From JAQBQB01 sp963846925 (GTDB lineage Bacteria > Gemmatimonadota > Gemmatimonadetes > Gemmatimonadales > Gemmatimonadaceae), in contig CAWJXW010000003.1 in NCBI GenBank assembly GCA_963846925.1, positions 1-64,000 of the forward strand: a DNA stretch of 64,000 nt. The letters are read 5' to 3'. Within the stretch, counting starts at the first letter, position 1; each line of letters begins with the position of its first letter. The translations under genes and the position numbers were made by a program. The notes below the pieces were generated by a model. The model ran no database searches. It was not told where the DNA came from and saw only the letters and a program-made list of their open reading frames with translations. Of this stretch, positions 50,415 through 58,206 are shown piece by piece.

Positions 50415-50696
50415 TCAGGAGAGGTCGATCTCCTTGCGGCCTCGCAGCGACGAGAACAGCGCCACGACCGAGAGAACCACCAAGAACGGATCGATCACCA
50501 GCAGGTCGACGCGACTGCACTGGTCCGGGCAGAGCACCCCGAGGCTCATCAAATACTCGTAGACCGCATAGGTCGCCCAGATGAAGGCCGCTCCCCACAC
50601 CAGTGTGCGGCGCGTGCGGAGCGCGAGGGCGAAGAACAGCGCGGCGGGTAAGAATGCCGCCAGCGGCCATTGTCTCAGAAAGCCTAGGACTAACAT
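50415..50696 (-). CDS. small membrane protein, unknown function
   Basis: 93 aa with two or three hydrophobic helices (WPLAAFLPAALFFALAL, LVWGAAFIWATYAVYEYLM and LLVIDPFLVVLSVVALF). The CPDQC pair in the middle could form a disulfide. No family recognised. The 50198-50414 interval before it contains no gene I can support. Confidence 0.6.
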   Translation of the reverse strand: MLVLGFLRQWPLAAFLPAALFFALALRTRRTLVWGAAFIWATYAVYEYLMSLGVLCPDQCSRVDLLVIDPFLVVLSVVALFSSLRGRKEIDLS

Positions 50697-50862
50697 GACC
50701 CGATGCCCGAACTGTAATGCGACGGTCGACCCACGAGACTCGGCGGAACGGTTCTTACGGCTGCTGCGCCCTCCCCTCGGGAGGCCTCTCGCCCCACAGG
50801 GGATGGGGTTCCATCATTAGATACGAATCCGGACAACCCGTCGCCTCTCTCAATTCATTGCC

Positions 50863-51960
50863 ATGAGACTCAATATTGCTCTTGCCCTGCTCGGTTTCGC
50901 TACACCCCTCAGCGGCGCCGCCAGCGCGAAGCCCGGGCCGAGCGTGTTCGTCGCGGCTCGGGCCGCGGCGCCGTGCACGACAGCGACCGCTCCCTGCGAG
51001 CGCTGGATCACGTTCGGCGGCGGGCCGGCCCGGTCGATGGCCTACGCATCGTACCCGCTCGACGTCCCGAATCCGGCGATCACGCGCGCGCTCATCATGG
51101 TCCACGGCGCCGGGCGCAACGCGGACCACTATTTCGAGACCAGCACCGCGGCCGGCTTCCTCGCCGGCGCGCTCGACAACACCATCATCGTCGCGCCGCA
51201 CTTCATCGCGGGCCAGGATAAGCCGGCGGCCAACGAGGTGATGTGGCCGGAGGGCCAGAACTCGTGGCGATCCGGCGGAATGTCGCCGACGAATTCCACG
51301 ATCTCGGCGTTCGACTTCTTGGATGAAATCGTCCGCAAGCTCGCCGACAAGAAGGTCTTTCCGAACCTCACGAAGATCGTCGTCGCGGGTCACTCCGCCG
51401 GCGGCCAGGTCGCGACCCGATACGAGATGACGAACAAAGTCCACGGGACGCCGGGGGTGAGCATCACCTACGTCGTCGCCAACCCGTCGACGTATGCCTG
51501 GCCCGCGGCAGTGCGGCCGTTGCCGTCCGGCGACGCGGACCCGGCGACGGCCGACAAGGAGGCGCTCGGGCCTGACGGCGAGAAAGTGCACACGCACTTT
51601 CAGTTCGGCGCATTCGACACCACGAAGGCGCACAACTACGATCGTTGGCCAGCCGGACTCGAGAATCGCGCCGGCTACAGCGCAGGGCCGTCCAATGAGC
51701 AATTGATCAAGCAGCTCGTGGAGCGCCCGACGACCTACCTGCTTGGCCAGGTAGACGTCCTGCCCCTCGGCGGCTTCGATTCCTCGCCCAACGCGATGGC
51801 TCAAGGTCCGACGCGGCGAGCGCGGGGCGAGGCTTTCTTCAAGTACGTCACCGAGACACTCGGCGCCAAGCACAACGCGATCATCGTTCCAGAATGTGGA
51901 CACAACGATCGTTGTATCTTCACGACCGACGTCGTGTTTCCGGTGATCTTCCCGAAGTAG
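50863..51960 (+). CDS. exported alpha/beta-hydrolase
   Basis: 365 aa with a signal peptide (SGAASA). The serine nucleophile sits in the elbow VVAGHSAGGQ near residue 177, and the oxyanion strand is ALIMVHGAGRNADHYF. A His in CGHNDRCIF at the C-terminus is the likely catalytic base. The fold matches secreted hydrolases of the esterase/poly(3-hydroxyalkanoate)-depolymerase-like type with an extended cap. The substrate is unknown. Paired cysteines (CTTATAPC) near the start may form a disulfide. Confidence 0.82.
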   Translation: MRLNIALALLGFATPLSGAASAKPGPSVFVAARAAAPCTTATAPCERWITFGGGPARSMAYASYPLDVPNPAITRALIMVHGAGRNADHYFETSTAAGFLAGALDNTIIVAPHFIAGQDKPAANEVMWPEGQNSWRSGGMSPTNSTISAFDFLDEIVRKLADKKVFPNLTKIVVAGHSAGGQVATRYEMTNKVHGTPGVSITYVVANPSTYAWPAAVRPLPSGDADPATADKEALGPDGEKVHTHFQFGAFDTTKAHNYDRWPAGLENRAGYSAGPSNEQLIKQLVERPTTYLLGQVDVLPLGGFDSSPNAMAQGPTRRARGEAFFKYVTETLGAKHNAIIVPECGHNDRCIFTTDVVFPVIFPK

Positions 51961-52009
51961 AGTCAGCAAGGACGGGCGTCGGCAGCGGCGCTCGACTAAA
52001 GGGGGAACG

Positions 52010-53437
52010 ATGGTCGCTCGGCACGCACGCTTCGTACTAGCCTTGGCCATTGTTTCCGGCTGCAAGTCCAACGCGCCGCCGTCATCCGAGCAAGTGCCTC
52101 GCGGGGGTGGGCAACAGGCCGCCCCAACGGCCGTTCCGGCGAACATGTCGCACGGAGAGGCTCGCGTTGGCACGGCCGTCGACTCGGCGCCAGTCGATCC
52201 GACGCCGCCTCCGCGCGCGAGCGCCCATCTCGTTCACGTGCGCTTCGAGATCCACGATACGTTGATCGTGGTCTCGCCGGGCGTCGCTTACCGCGCGTGG
52301 AGCTTCGAAGGACGCGTCCCAGGGCCGACCGTGCGCGTGACCCAGGGCGACAGCGTCGACTTCACGCTCGTGAATCACGGGACGATCCCGCACAGCATGG
52401 ATTTCCACGCGGCGCAGATCGCGCCGAACAAGTACTACGTCAACGTGATGCCGAAGGACTCGATCCACTATCGGTTCGTCGCCGAGGTACCCGGCGTGTT
52501 CATGTATCACTGCGGCACCGCACCGGTCGCGGCGCACATCGCCAACGGTATGTACGGCGCACTGATCGTCGATCCGCGTTCGCCGAGGCCGCCCGCGCGG
52601 GAGCTCGTGCTCGTGCAAAGCGAGTTTTACATGATTCCGGATACCACGTCCCAACCGCGCTCGCTGTCGTGGGAGCGGTTGCTCGGGCTCGCGCCGGACT
52701 TCGTGACGTTCAACGGACGCGCGTCGCAGTATGCCACGCATCCGATCACCGTCAAAGTCAACGAGCTCGTGCGACTCTACGTCGTGAACGCGGGACCGAA
52801 CCGCTTTTCATCGTTTCACGTCGTCGGCGGCATCTTCGAACGGGTCTTCGTCGACGGGTCGCAGACGAGCCCGTTGGCCGGCGTCCAGACGGTGAGCGTG
52901 CCGGTCGGCGGCGGATCGATCTTCGAGATTCGCCTCAAGCAACCGGGCGAATATCCATTCGTCACGCACGCCTTCGCGGACGCGACGAAAGGCGCGGTGG
53001 GCGTCCTGAAGGCGGAGCCTGAATCAACGCCGCCCCTCTCGGACGACGTCGCGCGCCGCCTTGTCGCGACGCAGCCCGAGAAATCGAGGATGCCGCAGCT
53101 GCCCGTCTCGCGTCCACTCGCTGAAGCCGATCTGCGCGACCAAGTCGGGGCGGACCCAGTGGACGCCGCGACTCGGCGTTCTGCCGCGGATGAATGGCGA
53201 TCGCGCGCGGTGGCGGGAGGCGAGGCGTGTGGAGAGGGTCTTCAGAGTCCGCTCATCGAACCCCGTGCCGACCTTGCCCGCGTAGACGAATGCGCCGTCG
53301 TCATAGTAGCCGAGCAACAGGGCGCCAAGTCCAACTCGGGCGCCGGCTGGCTCTGTGTACCCGCCGATCACCAGCTCCTGCTCGTTGACGCATTTGAACT
53401 TGAGCCAGTCGCGCGAGCGGCCGTGCTCGTAGGGTGA
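52010..53437 (+). CDS. two-domain cupredoxin lipoprotein, NirK/multicopper-oxidase-like
   Basis: The open frame spans 475 codons, but only about the first 335 are meaningful. Lipobox VSGCK is followed by a Pro-rich spacer and two cupredoxin domains. Type-1 copper ligands: His in IPHSMDFH, Cys and His in YHCGTAPVAAHIANGM, and its Met. Type-2-like histidines: FHAAQ, the His before Cys, and the second-domain FVTHAFADA. This fits a nitrite-reductase-like (NO-forming) copper enzyme or a related oxidase. After residue ~335 the frame is antisense to the ligase gene. A one-base shift puts TGA at 53020-53022, the probable real end. Confidence 0.82.
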   Translation: MVARHARFVLALAIVSGCKSNAPPSSEQVPRGGGQQAAPTAVPANMSHGEARVGTAVDSAPVDPTPPPRASAHLVHVRFEIHDTLIVVSPGVAYRAWSFEGRVPGPTVRVTQGDSVDFTLVNHGTIPHSMDFHAAQIAPNKYYVNVMPKDSIHYRFVAEVPGVFMYHCGTAPVAAHIANGMYGALIVDPRSPRPPARELVLVQSEFYMIPDTTSQPRSLSWERLLGLAPDFVTFNGRASQYATHPITVKVNELVRLYVVNAGPNRFSSFHVVGGIFERVFVDGSQTSPLAGVQTVSVPVGGGSIFEIRLKQPGEYPFVTHAFADATKGAVGVLKAEPESTPPLSDDVARRLVATQPEKSRMPQLPVSRPLAEADLRDQVGADPVDAATRRSAADEWRSRAVAGGEACGEGLQSPLIEPRADLARVDECAVVIVAEQQGAKSNSGAGWLCVPADHQLLLVDAFELEPVARAAVLVG

Positions 53438-53968
53438 GTCGGCGCGTTTGGCGATGACGCCCTCCAACCCGTTGGCGCACGCGTCGCGCCAGGCCTGCTC
53501 GCCGTCTCCCACCCGGTGCGCCGTGAAGCGCAGGCGACGGTTGAACGACAGCACTCGGCGCAAGACCAACTTTCGCTCGAGCAGTGTGAGCCGGGTGAGA
53601 TCGAACCCTCCGGCGTACATGACGTCGAACGCGTAGAAGTACACCGCGACGCCTGTCCGTTTCGCGCGGACTGGGTCACGCAACTGCATGCGCCGCTGCA
53701 GCCGGGCGAAGCTGGTTCGCTTTCCCTCGAACGCGACGATCTCGCCGTCGAGGATGTAGTCGCCCGCGGGCTCAGCGCGGAACGCCTCCTCGATCTCGGG
53801 ATACTGGCGATTGAGCGACAGCTTGTTGCGAGACAAGAGCCGCACTGCGCGCCGGTCGCGAAAGACGAGACACCGGACGCCGTCGAACTTCGGCTCGAAG
53901 ATCCAACCCGGGTCGGAGAAGCGATCGTCGGTGAGCGTGGCCAGCATCGGCGGCACCCACCGCGGCAT
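53024..53968 (-). CDS. ATP-dependent DNA ligase, LigD-ligase-domain type
   Basis: 314 aa from ATG 53968. It carries the nucleotidyl-transferase motif I EPKFDGVR with catalytic Lys at about residue 27, then the DGEIVAF motif III region, GLEGVIAKRADSPYE and WLKFKC (motif V), and the OB-fold end WTRDGQLRHPRFLGLRRDK. It corresponds to the ligase domain found alone or in LigD of NHEJ systems. No Ku or polymerase/phosphoesterase domain is visible next to it, so it probably works with partners elsewhere or in repair of nicks. Confidence 0.9.
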   Translation of the reverse strand: MPRWVPPMLATLTDDRFSDPGWIFEPKFDGVRCLVFRDRRAVRLLSRNKLSLNRQYPEIEEAFRAEPAGDYILDGEIVAFEGKRTSFARLQRRMQLRDPVRAKRTGVAVYFYAFDVMYAGGFDLTRLTLLERKLVLRRVLSFNRRLRFTAHRVGDGEQAWRDACANGLEGVIAKRADSPYEHGRSRDWLKFKCVNEQELVIGGYTEPAGARVGLGALLLGYYDDGAFVYAGKVGTGFDERTLKTLSTRLASRHRARSPFIRGRTPSRGVHWVRPDLVAQIGFSEWTRDGQLRHPRFLGLRRDKAARDVVREGRR

Positions 53969-54030
53969 CGATCGTTTGCGCAGCCGCGACCGTGCCTCCG
54001 GGGGCAACGCCGCGACGGCGGGGGGGTCGC

Positions 54031-54279
54031 TCAATGGCTGGCGTGCGCCGCGTTGTCGACGATGGCCTCGGCGCCCTCGGCGTGCGCGCAATGCGCACAA
54101 CAATAGAAGGAGCCGTCCGCCTCGACGCCGTGGCCGATCACTTTGCAGCCGCAGTGCTCGCACACCGGCGCCAGCTTCTGGATGGCGCACTCGAAGCTGT
54201 CGAACGTGTGCGTCTGCCCGGCCGTCAGCACCTGGAACGACATCTCGTAGTCATTGCCGCACACTTCGCATATGGCCAT
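54031..54279 (-). CDS. small Cys-rich metal-binding protein, prokaryotic metallothionein-like
   Basis: 82 aa with CEVCGNDY at the N-terminus, FECAI, CEHCGCKVIGHGVEADGSFYCCAHCAH, i.e. nine cysteines and several His. The pattern matches small YHS/metallothionein-type zinc-binding proteins annotated in many proteobacteria and actinobacteria. The C-terminal AHASH adds His ligands. It lies downstream of the VOC gene and upstream of the ligase. A perfect inverted repeat sits 27 bp ahead of its start and may be its operator or the terminator of the gene before it. Confidence 0.8.
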   Translation of the reverse strand: MAICEVCGNDYEMSFQVLTAGQTHTFDSFECAIQKLAPVCEHCGCKVIGHGVEADGSFYCCAHCAHAEGAEAIVDNAAHASH

Positions 54280-54305
54280 GGCTGTTTCCTCTGATGGTGA
54301 GTCGC

Positions 54306-54334
54306 ACGGTCGAGACCGATTCGGTCTCGACCGT
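54306..54334. repeat. perfect 14-bp inverted repeat
   Basis: ACGGTCGAGACCGA (54306-54319) and its exact complement TCGGTCTCGACCGT (54321-54334) are separated by one base. The site lies between two minus-strand genes: 25 bp after the VOC stop and 27 bp before the Cys-rich gene start. No T-run follows. It can be read as a strong terminator hairpin or as an operator. Confidence 0.8.
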
Positions 54335-54358
54335 ACGCCTTCCGCGCGGCCTGAGAAA

Positions 54359-54856
54359 TCAGGCGTGCGTGCTCTGCGTCGCGAACTGCTCCATCCACGC
54401 GTCCTGCCGCTGCTTCATCTCTTCCGGCGTCAAGTCCTCTTTGTGCGTGGCGATCGTCCACTGGTAGCCCTCGGGATCCGTGATCGTCCCGCACCGATCG
54501 CCCCAGAATTGATCGGCCATCTGTCCCATCGGCCCATCGGCGACCTTCGCGCCGGCGGACGTCGCGCGGCGGTAGAGGGTGTCGGCGTCGTCGACGTAGA
54601 CCCAGAGCCCGATGGGCGTGGCGCCGAGGGCGCGCGCCGACTTCGCGCCCATCATCGCGTCGTGCAGCATGATACTCGAATCGCCGATCCGGATTTCGGC
54701 GTGAAGGACCTTGCCGTCGGGCCCCACGGCTCGTGACTTCTCTTCGGCGCCGAAGGCGCGCTTGTACCAGTCAATGGCCTTGGTCGCGTCGTCGAGAGTG
54801 AGCGCCGGGGTGACCGTGTGGAATCCTTCCGGAACTGCTCGCTTTGCTTTCGCCAT
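54359..54856 (-). CDS. VOC-fold protein, PhnB/glyoxalase-like
   Basis: 165 aa. The start ATG 54856 is backed by AGGAGG eight bases away. Two VOC half-domains: FHTVTPALTLDDATKAIDWYKRAFGAEEKSR and GLWVYVDDADTLYRRATSAGAKV, with the closing segment FWGDRCGTITDPEGYQWTIATHKED. The combination fits PhnB-like or bleomycin-resistance-type proteins; most have no known substrate. It is divergent from padR with 204 bp between them. Confidence 0.85.
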   Translation of the reverse strand: MAKAKRAVPEGFHTVTPALTLDDATKAIDWYKRAFGAEEKSRAVGPDGKVLHAEIRIGDSSIMLHDAMMGAKSARALGATPIGLWVYVDDADTLYRRATSAGAKVADGPMGQMADQFWGDRCGTITDPEGYQWTIATHKEDLTPEEMKQRQDAWMEQFATQSTHA

Positions 54857-55000
54857 GTTGGCCTCCTGAGTGATCGAACTGGAGCCCCGGCGTCGAGGCT
54901 CGGAGAGGGACTCCGCGCTGCAAGGACTGCGCCCGCCTCGGCCGGTGACGCGCTTTTTCGGGCGGCCGCCGCCGGCGACGCGGCGGCCACACTCCTCCTC

Positions 55001-55053
55001 TTGACTACCAACTGGAAGCGATTTATCGTGATCTCCACTTGGTAGCCAAGTGG
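55001..55053 (+). promoter_or_regulatory. promoter with paired operators of the padR-permease operon
   Basis: TTGACT (55001-55006), 17 bases, TATCGT. The -35 region starts an element, TTGACTACCAACTGGA (55001-55016), that recurs inverted with two mismatches as TCCACTTGGTAGCCAA (55034-55049). The second copy is itself inside the perfect dyad CCACTTGG-tag-CCAAGTGG (55035-55053). These flank the -10 and lie directly ahead of the PadR start, the expected place for autoregulation. Confidence 0.78.
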
Positions 55054-55060
55054 TGAACGC

Positions 55061-55390
55061 ATGGCCGACCGCTCGACCGATCTCATCGCCGGCACGCTCG
55101 ATATGCTCGTGCTCAAGAGTCTGAGCCTCGAGCCGATGCACGGCTTCGGCATCTCGCGACGCATCGAGCAGATCACGCAGGGCGTGTTCAAGGTGAACCC
55201 CGGCTCGTTGCTGCTGGCGTTTCAGCGCATGCAGCGCGCGGGCTTGATCGCCCCGGAGTGGCGCGCCTCCGACAACAACCGCCGGGCGAAGTTCTACAAG
55301 CTGACGGCCAAGGGAAAGCGTCAGCTCGAGTCCGAGCGGCGCGAATGGCAACGGCGGACCGCCGCCATCGCGCGCTTGCTCGAGGCCTAG
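55061..55390 (+). CDS. PadR-family transcriptional regulator
   Basis: 109 aa, the short PadR form. Winged helix: LIAGTLDMLVLKSLSLEPMHGFGISRRIEQ...FKVNPGSLLLAFQRMQRAGLI, where the usual LYPAL is written LLLAF, then KFYKLTAKGKRQLE. PadR proteins are dimeric repressors that bind palindromes and release on ligand binding. The palindromic promoter at 55001-55053 is the likely target, and the orphan permease gene 15 bp downstream is the likely regulated partner, a pairing common for ADOP permeases. Confidence 0.9.
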   Translation: MADRSTDLIAGTLDMLVLKSLSLEPMHGFGISRRIEQITQGVFKVNPGSLLLAFQRMQRAGLIAPEWRASDNNRRAKFYKLTAKGKRQLESERREWQRRTAAIARLLEA

Positions 55391-55405
55391 AAAAGGGGAG
55401 GGCAC

Positions 55406-58186
55406 ATGAGCTGGTCCTCGATCACGGAAGGGTTGCGGCGCTTGTTCCGCCGCGCGCAAGTGGACGCCGAGCTCGACGACGAGGTCGCCCAATTCCTCGA
55501 GGCGTCGGCGCGTGAGCATGTGGCGCGTGGACTCTCACGCGTCGAAGCAGAACGGCTGGCGCGGATCGAGTTCGGCGGGGTCGAGGCTGCCAAGGAGAAC
55601 GTGCGCGGCTCGGGCTGGGAGAGCGCCATCGACTCCCTCGCGCGCGACGTCGCCGGGGGGCTCCGCGCTTTGCGGCGCAATCCCACGTTCGCCGCGGTGA
55701 CCTGCTTGACGCTCGCGCTCGGCATCGGCGCCAATACGGCGATGTTCACCGTGGTGAACGCCGTTCTCCTCCGGCCCCTGCCGTACGCGAACCCGGGAGG
55801 GCTCGCGCTCATCTGGACCGACGACTCGCGGCGCGGATTGCACGAGGAGCGAACCGCGTATCGCACCATCCTCGATTGGCGCGCCGAAAACCGCACGCTC
55901 CAGGGGATCGGGTATTACTCCGCGGGGCGCACCCCGTTGGGCAACGACGGGGTCCGCGAGATGACGCGCGCGGCCTACGTCTCGGGAAATCTCTTTGCCG
56001 TGCTCGGCACGAGGCCCGTGCTCGGTCGCCCGATCGCCTTCGACGACGAGGAGCGCGGCGAGCCAGTCGCCGTCATCAGTTACTCACTGTGGCAACGGCT
56101 CTTCGCCGGCGACTCGAACGTCATCGGCAAGCTGCTCGACGCAGGCGAGCTCACCAAGGACCCGGGCACCAAGGAGCGCATCATCGGCGTGATGCCGCAG
56201 GGTTTCTACTTCCCGGACAAGCTCACGGAGATGTGGATGCCGGCGACGATGTACTGGCGCTTCCGCCGAGAGAGCGTCGAGCGCTTTCCCGACTGGGCGC
56301 GCCGTTGGGTCGCCATCGCGCGACTCCGCGAGGGAGCAGACGTCGTTGACGCGAGCGCCGACCTCGCGCGCATCGGTGCGCGTCTCTCATCCACGTACCG
56401 CACGACCGTTCCCGACTTCCCCGGCTTCGCGACCAACGTCGAGCCGATCCTCGATCATGTCACGGGGCGCAGCGTGCAGCGCGCGCTCTGGCTGCTGCTC
56501 GGTTCCGTCGGCCTGGTGCTTCTCGTGGCGTGCGCCAACGTCGCCAATCTCCTGCTCGCGCGGAGCTCGGCCCGGCAACCCGAGCTGGCGTTACGCCGCG
56601 CGCTCGGCGCGAGCCGCGGCCGGCTTGTCCGACAGCTATTGGCCGAGAACATGGTTCTGTCGGCTGCCGGCGGACTGCTGGGTCTGTTGGTGGGTGTGGG
56701 CATCACGAAGGTCGTCGTCGCGGCAGGAGCGTCGCGAATTCCGCGCATCGAGGAAACGACCTTCGACGCGCGTGTCTTCGTCTTCGCCTTGCTGGTATCG
56801 CTTGCGTCGGGGCTCATATTCGGCGTCCTGCCCGCGATACGGGCATCGTCGGCGGATCCGGGAGCGTCCCTCAAACTTTCGCGCGCGTCCGCGAACGTAG
56901 CAACGCGGCGCACGCGCGAGCTGCTGGTCGTGGCCGAGTGCGCGGTGGCGATCGTTCTGCTCGTGGGGGCGGGGCTGCTGGCGCGAAGCCTGGCCCGCGT
57001 TCATGGGATCGATCCCGGATTCGACGCCAGCCGCGTTCTGTCGATGCGCCTGATTCTCCCTCCCGAGGAGCCGCCAAGCGCCGAGGAGCGACTGCAGACG
57101 TCCCAGATCGCGCCGGCCCGCGCACGCGCGCGCGAACGAATGCTGCGCGACGTCGCGACACGGATCGCCGCCGTCCCGGGCGTCGAACACGTGGGGTTCA
57201 TCGACGACATGTTCATCACGAGCAGCGGGAACAAGTCGATCACGATTCCGGGGCGACCGACGGATTCGATCGCCGCCGGCGAGTTGAACGACGGGTCGGC
57301 CACTCCGGAGTTCTTCGCCACGCTGCGCGTTCCACTTCGCGCCGGCCGCCTGCCGACCCTCGCCGACGTGGACACGAAGATCCGCGCTCTGTGGTCGCCG
57401 GTGATCACGAATCAAACGCTCGACGAGAAAGAGCGGACGGCCATTCCCGAGCCGGTGGTCGTGAACGAAGCGTTCGCGCGGCGGTTCTTCGGCAACGAGA
57501 ATCCAATCGGCAAGCGCTTCTGCGTCGATCCGACGAACAAGACCTACTGGTACGAGATCGTCGGCGTCGTAGGCGACATGCACCGTCAAGGACTCGAGCA
57601 TGCGACGATTCCCGAATACTTCGGGCCGTATCTGCCGTCGGCGAATGGGCGCGTCGACCTGTTCGTCCGCGTGCATGACGACCCCGTGCGCTATGCGCCG
57701 ACGATTCGACGACTCGTGCAATCGGAAGTTCGAGGCGTGATGATCCCTTCGGTGTCGACGGCCGAGCAACAGCTCGGTGAATTCAGCGCGGAGCGGCGCT
57801 TTCAGACGGCGCTGCTCGCCGCGTTCGCCGCGTTGGCGCTGACCCTCGCGATGATCGGCGTATACGGCGTCCTGCACTACGCCATGGCCGAGCGCACGAA
57901 CGAGATCGGCATTCGTATCGCGCTCGGCGCGTCGCCCGCGAACGTGATGGCGATGGCGCTGCGCCAGGGCATGCGGCTTCCACTCGTCGGGTTAGCGCTC
58001 GGTGTCGCCGGCTCGCTCGCTCTCATGCGAACGATGGAGCACCTCCTGTTCGAGACGCCCACGGCCGACGCGACGACCTACGCCGTCGTCGTCGCGCTCC
58101 TCGCGGCATCGGCGCTCGTCGCGTGCTACCTGCCGGCTCGGCGAGCCGCCGCGATCGATCCCATCTCGGCGTTGAGACAGGAGTAG
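55406..58186 (+). CDS. MacB/FtsX-type orphan permease (ADOP family) with N-terminal helical domain
   Basis: 926 aa. Residues 1 to about 80 form a helical domain (LRRLFRRAQVDAELDDEVAQFLE...GLSRVEAERLA) characteristic of PadR-linked ADOP permeases. Then comes GGLRALRRNPTFAAV and the first helix, a MacB-like periplasmic domain, a FtsX block with VACANVANLLLARSSARQPELALRRALGASR, a second periplasmic domain, and the last FtsX block (TNEIGIRIALGASP). No ATPase gene is near. GGAGG precedes the ATG. It differs from the permease at 9630-12083 by having the extra N-terminal domain and a linked PadR. Confidence 0.92.
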   Translation: MSWSSITEGLRRLFRRAQVDAELDDEVAQFLEASAREHVARGLSRVEAERLARIEFGGVEAAKENVRGSGWESAIDSLARDVAGGLRALRRNPTFAAVTCLTLALGIGANTAMFTVVNAVLLRPLPYANPGGLALIWTDDSRRGLHEERTAYRTILDWRAENRTLQGIGYYSAGRTPLGNDGVREMTRAAYVSGNLFAVLGTRPVLGRPIAFDDEERGEPVAVISYSLWQRLFAGDSNVIGKLLDAGELTKDPGTKERIIGVMPQGFYFPDKLTEMWMPATMYWRFRRESVERFPDWARRWVAIARLREGADVVDASADLARIGARLSSTYRTTVPDFPGFATNVEPILDHVTGRSVQRALWLLLGSVGLVLLVACANVANLLLARSSARQPELALRRALGASRGRLVRQLLAENMVLSAAGGLLGLLVGVGITKVVVAAGASRIPRIEETTFDARVFVFALLVSLASGLIFGVLPAIRASSADPGASLKLSRASANVATRRTRELLVVAECAVAIVLLVGAGLLARSLARVHGIDPGFDASRVLSMRLILPPEEPPSAEERLQTSQIAPARARARERMLRDVATRIAAVPGVEHVGFIDDMFITSSGNKSITIPGRPTDSIAAGELNDGSATPEFFATLRVPLRAGRLPTLADVDTKIRALWSPVITNQTLDEKERTAIPEPVVVNEAFARRFFGNENPIGKRFCVDPTNKTYWYEIVGVVGDMHRQGLEHATIPEYFGPYLPSANGRVDLFVRVHDDPVRYAPTIRRLVQSEVRGVMIPSVSTAEQQLGEFSAERRFQTALLAAFAALALTLAMIGVYGVLHYAMAERTNEIGIRIALGASPANVMAMALRQGMRLPLVGLALGVAGSLALMRTMEHLLFETPTADATTYAVVVALLAASALVACYLPARRAAAIDPISALRQE

Positions 58187-58206
58187 ATCGCGGCGGTCGC
58201 CGGTTC

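Noticed and set aside
50695..50820. Small plus-strand frame starting MTRCPNC, possible zinc ribbon
   Set aside because: The second metal pair appears only after an assumed frameshift; insufficient support.
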